The notes below the pieces were generated by a model. That model did not search any database and was not told where the DNA came from. It saw only the letters and a program-made list of their open reading frames with translations. The translations under genes and the position numbers were made by a program. From CAZNDN01 sp964571815 (GTDB lineage: Bacteria; Fibrobacterota; Chitinivibrionia; Chitinivibrionales; WJKA01), in NCBI GenBank assembly GCA_964571815.1, contig CAZNDN010000183.1, forward strand, positions 1 to 6,756: a stretch of 6,756 nt of DNA. Reading direction: 5' to 3'. Below, one piece after another: positions 1-5,139 of the stretch. Each line of letters opens with the position of its first letter. The stretch's first letter is position 1.

Positions 1-122
1 TCTCTTGTCGGGGTGTGATGCCGCTACAGGTGTGTGCGAGATTGATTCATCGGGCAACCCTTGTTCACGGTATGTTCCGGGGGCATCCCGAGTACGGCAT
101 CAAGCATCCCGGTGCGGAAATG

Positions 123-167
123 CGGGCACGTGCCCGATCATTCGGAGCAGCGATCCGGCACGTGCCG
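123..167. repeat. Twin palindromes sharing the core GGCACGTGCC
   Basis: Two perfect palindromes lie close together: a 14-mer at 123-136 (CGGGCACGTGCCCG) and a 12-mer at 156-167 (CGGCACGTGCCG). Both contain the same 10-bp core, GGCACGTGCC, and the cores are exactly 32 bp apart, close to three helical turns. That geometry suits a pair of dimeric repressor sites, but no promoter or gene start is visible beside them. They sit downstream of the broken beta-helix gene, in a 248-bp stretch where I see no convincing gene. The palindromes are seen directly; an operator role is inference. Confidence 0.4.
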
Positions 168-248
168 CAGCCTCTTTCATGTCCTCCGGCGCAACGTTCT
201 CGCGGTATCAAACAACACGCACTCCCAAAAAACCCTGCGTGCCGGCGT

Positions 249-1178
249 TTATTGGACCAGCACGAGCGGAAGGGTCTTGAGGATACCGCGCGAACGAACG
301 GCAACAATGTACGAGCCGCGGCCAAGGCGCGATTCGCCCAATGCGTACCGATGCGTCCCCTGCTGCGCGATACCGCTGCACAATGTCGCACATGCCCGGC
401 CGGTCATGTCGTAGACCGAGACCGTAAGATGCCTTCGTTGCGGCACTGCCACGCTGAGTGAAGGATTGGAGCCCCTGGTAACGAAAGCGGTCACGGACTT
501 GTCCTGAGCCGGACCGGCGACCGTGCGGTGAGCGAGGTTGACCGGGTTCGGCTTGCCCGGAATCCAATCCAGCCCATCGTACAACGATTTGTTCTCCGGA
601 CCGGCCCTGTCGATGATTGCCTGAACTTCAGGAGGACGATTTTCCTTGTCGTAGGTGTTCACGTTGTTGCACTCGGCGCATCCGTTGCAGCACCCCCTCG
701 TGTCGTTGTCGCGCCAGCCTCCGTCGATTACCACCGATGCCGGCATGTCGAACCAGGTGGAAGCAATAAACGATGATCCTTCATATACGGTATTCTTGTA
801 CGTGATATTCGACGTGCTCGCATCCGGGTAGTAGGCCTTGGGCGCACAGCACGTCTCACCCATCCACAGGTAGGTGTCGGGTCGTGCTTCCTGATCGAAC
901 ACCATTCGAGCCTTCTTGTTCACCAGATGTGTCTGCTCCCAGTCGCCGGGGAAGTAGTTCTCTTCGAGGATGAAGCCGTGCTGGTCGCCGAGGGTGTACC
1001 GGATATGCAGATCGGCATTATGGAGTGTCCAGCCGGTAATCCGCAATCCGCCGCTGACAATGGGCGTTTTGCCCTGATACGCCCTGTAGGTGATCGACTT
1101 GGCGCCTTGGGCAAACGTTTGATTCTTGACGGCTTGAAATTGCCGTTTGACGCCGCAATTCCGCGGGCCAACTAATTG
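249..1178 (-). pseudogene. Secreted parallel beta-helix protein, 5'-truncated remnant
   Basis: The frame is open from the stop at 1179-1181 to TAA at 249-251 (309 codons), but the only usable start in it is a TTG at 1046. Conserved-looking sequence lies upstream of that TTG: ITYRAYQGKTPIVSGGLRITGW (about 1109-1029) is the motif that opens the catalytic or binding helix of many secreted right-handed beta-helix glycosidases and lyases. A tract typical of the end of the helix follows (NITYKNTVYEGSS, then PPEVQAIIDRAG). The last 80 or so residues form an Ig-like or sorting-type tail with LTVSVYDMTGR and GSYIVAVRS. Signal peptide and N-terminal part are absent. Only about 200 residues separate the opening motif from the tail, where a full domain is usually several hundred, so an internal deletion is also likely. 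It is cysteine-rich (ETCCAP, GCCNGCAEC). It follows the importer on the same strand. Substrate cannot be told; loss of function is inferred from the missing start. Confidence 0.7.
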
Positions 1179-1289
1179 TCAAGTTTTTAACGATAGCGCG
1201 TAAGTCATTGATTTTTCGTTGTCGATTTTGGGCATTTTTGGCATACTGCTTTGAATATCAATACCTTACGTAGGCCCGACACCGTTCGC
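1179..1289. other. AT-rich spacer between permease and beta-helix remnant
   Basis: This 111-bp spacer is visibly richer in A and T than its neighbours. It holds no hairpin with a T-run that would clearly terminate the importer operon. On the minus strand it contains TTGACA at 1182-1177, a perfect -35 hexamer pointing at the beta-helix remnant. The sequence 17 bp further on is ATTGCG, a poor -10, so I do not call a promoter. It may be the leftover control region of the decayed gene (inference). Confidence 0.35.
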
Positions 1290-2270
1290 TCAGTTGACAG
1301 CTTGTCGTCGGCGCGTCTTGTACCGGTCGGCCGCTACGGCACCAATGATAATCGCGCCGATCAGGATATTCTGCACGTAGTTGGGAATACCCACCAGGTT
1401 GCAGCCGTTTCTCAGCAGCGCCATCATGAGCGCGCCGATTACGGAGCCCAGGGCGCTTCCTTCTCCTCCGTTGAGCGATCCTCCGCCGATCACCACGGCC
1501 GCGATGATATCAAGCTCCATGCCGCGGGCCGCTGTCGGGTCGCCCACAGTCAGGTTGGCAAACTGCATGACCCCGGCCATGCCGGTGAAGGCGCCCGCAA
1601 GTGTATAGATGATGGTCCGGGTACGGGCAATCCGCACGCCGCACAGCCGGGCGGCCGATTCGTTGCTTCCCAGGGCAAAGACGTAGCGCCCGAATACGGT
1701 TCGGTTGAGCACGACCGTGAGTACCACGGTGAGAATCAACAGAGTCCAAACGCCGGGTGCCAGCACAAGCCAGCCCGGCTCCGGGTCGACATCCATGAGC
1801 GAATTCAGCCACGTACGCGGTGCAAGCACGGTCTGCTCGTTGCCCAGCCACTTGGCCGTTCCCCGCGCTATCTGCATCATACCGAGCGTGACAATAAACG
1901 GGACGATCCGGAGTCCGGAAGAGATCCCGCCGCTGCACAAACCGGCCAGGGCACCGATAAGGATTCCTCCCAGGGCGGCCGCAAAGGTAGCCGCCGCGCC
2001 GGGTGAAGCCGGCCCGAGGTTGAGAATCCGGGCTACCACCACGGTACTCAGCGCAATCACCGACCCCACGCTCAGGTCGATGCCGCCGCTGATAATCACC
2101 ATGGTCATACCCAGAGCGCCGATACCGATGATTACGGTCTGCGTGATGATCGTTTTCAGGTTGTATAAACTGTAAAAGGCCGGCGGGGCAATGATCAGGA
2201 AGAGTACGAACACCAGAAACAGCCCCAGAAACGGGCCGAGCATGTCGATTGCGCGCCTGATTCCCTTCAC
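1290..2270 (-). CDS. Sugar ABC transporter permease, RbsC/XylH type
   Basis: This is the inner-membrane channel subunit of a carbohydrate ABC importer of the ribose/xylose/galactose class (family BPD_transp_2), 326 residues, which is normal for the family. Visible marks are a first helix at about residues 11-28, the family motif ISGGIDLSVGS at 60-70, a coupling-loop-like segment (ESAARLCGV, about 204-212) that would contact the ATPase, GGGSLNGGEGS at about 262-272, and a basic tail (RYKTRRR). About eight to ten hydrophobic segments are seen overall. I chose the GTG at 2270 because it overlaps the TGA of the ATPase gene as GTGA and has AAAGGAG eight bases upstream. A longer reading from a GTG at 2324 lies wholly inside the ATPase gene and lacks such a site. 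It should be translationally coupled to the ATPase. The transported sugar cannot be read from the sequence. Confidence 0.93.
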   Translation of the reverse strand: MKGIRRAIDMLGPFLGLFLVFVLFLIIAPPAFYSLYNLKTIITQTVIIGIGALGMTMVIISGGIDLSVGSVIALSTVVVARILNLGPASPGAAATFAAALGGILIGALAGLCSGGISSGLRIVPFIVTLGMMQIARGTAKWLGNEQTVLAPRTWLNSLMDVDPEPGWLVLAPGVWTLLILTVVLTVVLNRTVFGRYVFALGSNESAARLCGVRIARTRTIIYTLAGAFTGMAGVMQFANLTVGDPTAARGMELDIIAAVVIGGGSLNGGEGSALGSVIGALMMALLRNGCNLVGIPNYVQNILIGAIIIGAVAADRYKTRRRQAVN

Positions 2271-3802
2271 GTCCGCAACTCCTTTCCCGATGTTGCCCAT
2301 GCCATGACCGATTCTTCGCTCCACGCGTCTATGGGTCTCACCGGACTAAGCCGCCCGCGGTGCATGACCGCCAGCGAGTCGCAGACACCGAAGAGTTCGG
2401 GCAGATACGAACTCACCATCACCACCGCCTTGCCCCCGGCAGCCACATCACCGATCAGGCGGTAGATGTCTACCTTACTCCCCACGTCAATCCCCTTCGT
2501 CGGCTCATCGAGCAGAAACACACTGCTGCCGTTGACGAGAATGCGGGCGATGGCAACTTTCTGCTGATTTCCCCCGGAGAGTTCAATTGCCCGCTGCATC
2601 ACGCCGGCATAGCGAACCCGGAGCGCATCGCAGTGCTTTCCGACCTCGGCGTGCTCGTGTTGCGTGTCGATGAATCCCCGCCGGGCGAAGCGTCGAAGTG
2701 CCGACAGGGTAACGTTTTCGCGAATCGGAAGGTTGATCAGGAGGCCTTCTTCCTTGCGGTTTTCGCTGAGAAAATCGATCCCCCTCGAGAGACAGCGTGC
2801 GGGCGCGAGATGCGAAGCCGGCAGCGGGGTTCCGTTCGCAACGCCGACCATGCCTCCGTCCGCGGTGTCAAGACCGAAGAGCGCTCGAAGGAATTCGGTT
2901 CTCCCCGCACCCACCAGACCGGCAATGCCCAGTATTTCACCTCGCCGCAAGCGCAACGAAACCTCACGCACCAGCGGCGGCCGGGAAAGACCCTCCACAC
3001 GCAGGATCTCCTCACCGATTTCGTGCTCGCGCCGTGGAAACATTTCACCCAGGCTTCGACCCACCATGTGCCCGACAAGAGTCTGCAGACTCGTGCCCGC
3101 AATTACGCCCTCCGCCACGCGGGTTCCATCGCGAAGCACGGTGTACCGGTCGGCAATCTCCTGCACTTCTTCGAGGAAATGACTGATATAAAGCACTGTC
3201 GTGCCCTGTGCCTTGAGTCTGCGGATGGTATCGAAAAGCCGGCGTGTGTCCTGCTCGGAGAGACAGCTCGTGGGCTCGTCCATGATCACCAGCGAAGCAC
3301 TTGTCAGCAGTGCACGCGCAATCTCGACGATCCGGCGTTTGCCGATACCGAGCCCGGACAGTCGACCGTTCGGATCGATATCGGGATGACCGAGACTGTC
3401 AAGAATGTCCCGCACCCGGTGGGTCCGTGAACTCGTAAACCCAAGGAAATGGGCTTCCTGCCCAAGGTACATGTTTTGCTCAACGGTCAGGCGAGGAGCC
3501 AGGGCCGGCTCCTGGTAGATCATCGCGATTCCTCGACGGCGCGCCTCTCCGGGCAGAAGCACCCGGAAGGGTTCACCACGGAACGTTATCTCTCCGGCGT
3601 CAGGCGGTTGGGCCCCGCTGAGGATTTTCATCAGGGTGCTCTTGCCCGCCCCGTTTTCACCGATCAGGGCATGGACTTCGCCCGAAAGGGCAGTGAAATC
3701 GACTCCGCGCAATGCGGTCACCGCACCGAATTGCTTGGTGATGCCCTTCATGACCAGGATCGGCTGCGTGCCGGCCGGTGAATGTTGCTTTGAGGCAGTC
3801 AT
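2267..3802 (-). CDS. Sugar ABC transporter ATPase, tandem-domain RbsA/XylG/MglA type
   Basis: This is a cytoplasmic protein with two fused nucleotide-binding domains (511 residues, usual for RbsA) that powers the adjoining permease. Domain 1 has Walker A GENGAGKST (48-56), Q-loop YQEP (96-99), Walker B LVIMDEPT (171-178) and the switch His208. Its signature reads LGIGKRR (about 151-157) rather than the usual LSxGQQQ. Domain 2 has the degenerate Walker A typical of the family, GLVGAGRTE (295-303), a canonical signature LSGGNQQK (408-415), Walker B VFLLDEPTKG (428-437) and SS in place of the switch His (464-465). I chose the ATG at 3802 because homology begins at residue 16 or so. The frame runs open to 3982, but that part is low-complexity and crosses a hairpin. 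The ATG has no visible Shine-Dalgarno sequence and lies ten bases after a terminator-like hairpin. An internal ATG at codon 18 is a less likely start. No binding-protein gene is adjacent. Confidence 0.93.
   Translation of the reverse strand: MTASKQHSPAGTQPILVMKGITKQFGAVTALRGVDFTALSGEVHALIGENGAGKSTLMKILSGAQPPDAGEITFRGEPFRVLLPGEARRRGIAMIYQEPALAPRLTVEQNMYLGQEAHFLGFTSSRTHRVRDILDSLGHPDIDPNGRLSGLGIGKRRIVEIARALLTSASLVIMDEPTSCLSEQDTRRLFDTIRRLKAQGTTVLYISHFLEEVQEIADRYTVLRDGTRVAEGVIAGTSLQTLVGHMVGRSLGEMFPRREHEIGEEILRVEGLSRPPLVREVSLRLRRGEILGIAGLVGAGRTEFLRALFGLDTADGGMVGVANGTPLPASHLAPARCLSRGIDFLSENRKEEGLLINLPIRENVTLSALRRFARRGFIDTQHEHAEVGKHCDALRVRYAGVMQRAIELSGGNQQKVAIARILVNGSSVFLLDEPTKGIDVGSKVDIYRLIGDVAAGGKAVVMVSSYLPELFGVCDSLAVMHRGRLSPVRPIDAWSEESVMAWATSGKELRT
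2279..2285 (-). promoter_or_regulatory. Shine-Dalgarno site of the permease, inside the ATPase gene
   Basis: AAAGGAG on the minus strand ends eight bases before the GTG at 2270. It lies within the last codons of the ATPase gene and decides the permease start in favour of the GTGA overlap. Confidence 0.75.
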
Positions 3803-3811
3803 AGGGCATGG

Positions 3812-3849
3812 AAAAAATAGCACTTGCTCGCTCAAGCCGTGCAAGTGCT
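3812..3849 (-). terminator. Terminator-like hairpin (possible attenuator) in front of the ATPase
   Basis: On the minus strand a perfect 9-bp stem (AGCACTTGC / GCAAGTGCT, arms 3849-3841 and 3827-3819) with a 13-base loop is followed by A and then six Ts (3817-3812). This is the structure of an intrinsic terminator for leftward transcription. Only nine bases separate the T-run from the ATPase ATG at 3802, so there is no room for a promoter, and no ribosome binding site is visible. It either ends transcripts from the genes upstream or works as a conditional attenuator in the importer's leader. On the plus strand the hairpin has no T-run. The structure is seen directly; its role is inference. Confidence 0.65.
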
Positions 3850-3968
3850 GGAAGCAACGGGTGTTGAAAAAGGAACGAAGAAAAGTCGGCAACAAGCTGC
3901 GGTCCCGGAGGGTGCCTCGGGGAAACCGGAGGGGGAGGGCCACGGGGCATTCGGCGCCTGGCCGGATA

Positions 3969-4020
3969 ACGCTTTCGGGCAAGCGTGACTTGCGCCTTCC
4001 GATGATGGTGATGAAAGGCG
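3969..4020. repeat. Cluster of short inverted repeats in the importer leader
   Basis: The 278-bp gap between the zinc-ribbon gene and the ATPase contains three short potential stems here: ACGCTT/AAGCGT (3969-3974 and 3981-3986), GCAAG/CTTGC (3979-3983 and 3989-3993, mutually exclusive with the first) and CGCCTT/AAGGCG (3993-3998 and 4015-4020). The minus-strand word GCAAGT at 3993-3988 is complementary to ACTTGC in the first arm of the hairpin at 3819-3849, so it could in principle compete with it. I do not recognise a known riboswitch. Short stems such as these also arise by chance in GC-rich DNA. Confidence 0.25.
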
Positions 4021-4037
4021 GTCAGAGTTGAAGAGGG

Positions 4038-4072
4038 GGACGTGAAGAGCAGCGATGGGGCCCTTCACGTCC
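4038..4072 (-). terminator. Strong hairpin just after the zinc-ribbon gene
   Basis: A perfect 10-bp stem (GGACGTGAAG / CTTCACGTCC, arms 4072-4063 and 4047-4038 on the minus strand) with a 15-base loop begins eight bases after the zinc-ribbon stop codon. It is followed by CCCTCTTC rather than a T-run. It is therefore either a weak or non-canonical terminator, or a hairpin that protects the transcript's 3' end. The stem is clear; the function is uncertain. Confidence 0.5.
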
Positions 4073-4080
4073 ACCGGATT

Positions 4081-4314
4081 TCACTCGGTCCAGGCAGGCA
4101 TGGCCTGCATATACATGCCCGCCCGTTTAAGGGCCGTGGAATTATCGATCCCCGATTGCCACTGCTTCAGCCATTGAGCAATGCCGAAGCGAACCTCTTC
4201 GCGTTTCTTCAGCTCCCCCTGCTCGTCGGCACAATACAGGCAGTACGAATCGGATTTCCCGGCCGTATCCGGGCTCAAAGGCATTCCGCAGGAAAGACAG
4301 TGTGTCGCGCCCAT
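4081..4314 (-). CDS. Small zinc-ribbon domain protein, 77 residues
   Basis: Four cysteines in two CxxC pairs (Cys6/Cys9 in CLSCGMPL, Cys25/Cys28 in YCLYC) form a treble-type zinc ribbon that should bind one zinc ion. The second half (about 36-77) is an acidic/basic helical tail ending MQAMPAWTE. This arrangement matches the small 'putative zinc ribbon' family (Pfam Zn_ribbon_2 type), whose biochemical role is not established. Length is normal for a stand-alone member. The ATG at 4314 is well supported by AAAGGAG six bases upstream (4327-4321). There is no signal peptide or membrane segment, so it should be cytoplasmic. It lies 134 bp downstream of the membrane-protein gene on the same strand and is followed by a strong hairpin. 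Nothing ties it directly to sugar use. Confidence 0.88.
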   Translation of the reverse strand: MGATHCLSCGMPLSPDTAGKSDSYCLYCADEQGELKKREEVRFGIAQWLKQWQSGIDNSTALKRAGMYMQAMPAWTE

Positions 4315-4418
4315 GTCAAGCTCCTTTCATGATGATTGAGAAGGCTCCGATGAGCAGAACAGCAGAGGTTGTGATTCCACTGAACGGCTCTTATCGACCG
4401 GCTACTCCAATGGTTTTC

Positions 4419-4442
4419 GGAACACGTTTTCTTCCATGTGCC
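4419..4442 (-). repeat. Imperfect hairpin after the membrane-protein gene
   Basis: Beginning six bases after the stop codon at 4449, GGCACATG and CGTGTTCC (minus strand) can form an 8-bp stem with one mismatch and one G-U pair around an 8-base loop. No T-run follows. It may be a weak 3' hairpin. The rest of the 134-bp gap to the zinc-ribbon gene shows no promoter I could support. Confidence 0.25.
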
Positions 4443-4448
4443 GGAATA

Positions 4449-4829
4449 TCATGCCCTTTCTGCTGCGACGGCTCCCTGACGCAGGCGGAGGAATACGGAG
4501 GTGACCAGCTCGATCAGCAATCCGTATATCATTCCCGCGACAATGGTCGATACGAACAGCATCGAATACGTGAGTTCCGGAGTTTCAGGCGTCATCATCG
4601 CCCCGAACGCCGGCGGCAGACTGAACACCAGCCCCATCACGAGTCCATGCACCGACCAGTGTTTCAGCGGGAATCGACTTATGCCGATTGCCACGCCGAT
4701 CAGCGTCCTTCCAAGAACAATGTTCACGGCCAGAACCATGGGGATGTCATTGGGCCCTGATGCCGCGAGGCCGTAGCAAACGAAGCCGAACACGACTCCC
4801 AGCAGGGTGGTACATACAAGCCTCTTCAC
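4449..4829 (-). CDS. Uncharacterised four-helix membrane protein, 126 residues
   Basis: Four hydrophobic segments are visible at about residues 4-22, 29-50, 57-78 and 87-113, with a short basic start (MKR) and a C-terminal tail RLRQGAVAAERA. It is an integral inner-membrane protein. Recurrent features are a conserved-looking NIVLGRTLIGVAIGIS in helix 2, GAMMTPETPEL in the loop before helix 4, and MIYGLLIELVTSVF in helix 4. These resemble a family of short hypothetical membrane proteins without known function, and I cannot name a role. I chose the GTG at 4829 because AAGGAGG lies six bases upstream. The frame extends further to 4880, but that part is hydrophilic and would carry the ribosome binding site inside it. 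The gene is the first leftward one after the divergent spacer, so its transcription probably starts there. Confidence 0.8.
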   Translation of the reverse strand: MKRLVCTTLLGVVFGFVCYGLAASGPNDIPMVLAVNIVLGRTLIGVAIGISRFPLKHWSVHGLVMGLVFSLPPAFGAMMTPETPELTYSMLFVSTIVAGMIYGLLIELVTSVFLRLRQGAVAAERA

Positions 4830-4835
4830 AATACA

Positions 4836-4842
4836 CCTCCTT
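4836..4842 (-). promoter_or_regulatory. Shine-Dalgarno site deciding the membrane-protein start
   Basis: AAGGAGG on the minus strand lies six bases before the GTG at 4829, an ideal spacing. It rules out the longer upstream reading. Confidence 0.75.
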
Positions 4843-4931
4843 TCGTGGTCCAACGTTTCGACAAGAACGGAATGATCCACCAGGGCGCACGCACCGCCTT
4901 TGACGACGGGGTGTACCCGGATCTACGCTTA

Positions 4932-4965
4932 GTGCCGGCCGGCACGGTATGCAATAAATATACCG
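4932..4965. promoter_or_regulatory. Palindrome GTGCCGGCCGGCAC plus flanking inverted repeat, possible operator
   Basis: Positions 4932-4945 are a perfect 14-bp palindrome. Sharing its last base, CGGTAT (4945-4950) and ATACCG (4960-4965) form an inverted repeat around the 9-base AT-rich loop GCAATAAAT. The position between divergent genes suits a regulator binding site. The repeats are seen; binding is inference, and GC-rich palindromes of this size can occur by chance. Confidence 0.35.
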
Positions 4966-5139
4966 CGGCCGTGTGACATCAGTCTGTCAGGTTGATGGAG
5001 TGGGCATGTGAGAGCATCCCGTTGCCGAATTATCAAGAGGGAGAGTCGGAGGGCCCCTTTGAGCGACCGGGCAATTACCTTTCCTTGTTGTATATTGTCG
5101 CACATCACAACCCTCCCCCTTTCCAGCGGAGAACATTCA

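Larger units (their letters stand above)
4830..5139. other. Divergent intergenic region between the membrane protein and the GH4 gene
   Basis: These 310 bp separate two genes read outward and must hold control elements for both. I see a perfect 14-bp palindrome (4932-4945), an overlapping inverted repeat (4945-4965) with an AT-rich loop, and the GH4 ribosome binding site (GGAG at 5128-5131). A TTGACG (4900-4905) with TACGCT 18 bp on (4924-4929) is a weak rightward promoter candidate far from the GH4 start. TATATT at 5091-5096 is a possible -10 without a matching -35. No gene is evident in the spacer. Confidence 0.5.

Noticed and set aside
216..241. Terminator after the beta-helix remnant (CACGCA/TGCGTG with a T-run)
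   Set aside because: The T-run lies in the loop, not after the stem, and the stem is only 6 bp.
1149..1180. Sigma-54-like promoter (TGGCCCG ... TTGC, minus strand) in front of the beta-helix remnant
   Set aside because: The spacing between the GG and GC elements is one base too long (11 instead of 10 bases between them), and no activator site or intact gene follows.
1154..1182. Sigma-70 promoter with a perfect TTGACA at 1182-1177 (minus strand)
   Set aside because: The hexamer at 17-bp spacing is ATTGCG, which does not resemble TATAAT, and 16 or 18 bp is no better.
1251..2006. Long plus-strand open frame opposite the permease
   Set aside because: It is antisense to a well-supported gene, its product is rich in His, Gln, Arg and Gly without motifs, and it has no convincing ribosome site.
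2360..3430. Plus-strand frame of about 356 codons opposite the ATPase
   Set aside because: It mirrors the codon bias of the ATPase gene, its product has no recognisable domain, and it covers conserved ATPase motifs on the other strand.
3803..3982. N-terminal extension of the ATPase by 60 codons
   Set aside because: RbsA-type proteins begin close to the ATG at 3802. The extension is rich in Pro, Arg and Phe and runs through the terminator-like hairpin.
2263..4072. Shared 12-mer GGACGTGAAGGG at the permease start and in the hairpin at 4038-4072
   Set aside because: About one such 12-base match is expected by chance in a window of this size, and the two contexts are unrelated.
5075..5100. GH4 promoter with -10 TATATT at 5091-5096
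   Set aside because: No -35-like hexamer lies at 16-18 bp; the nearest (TTGAGC at 5059) is 26 bp away.
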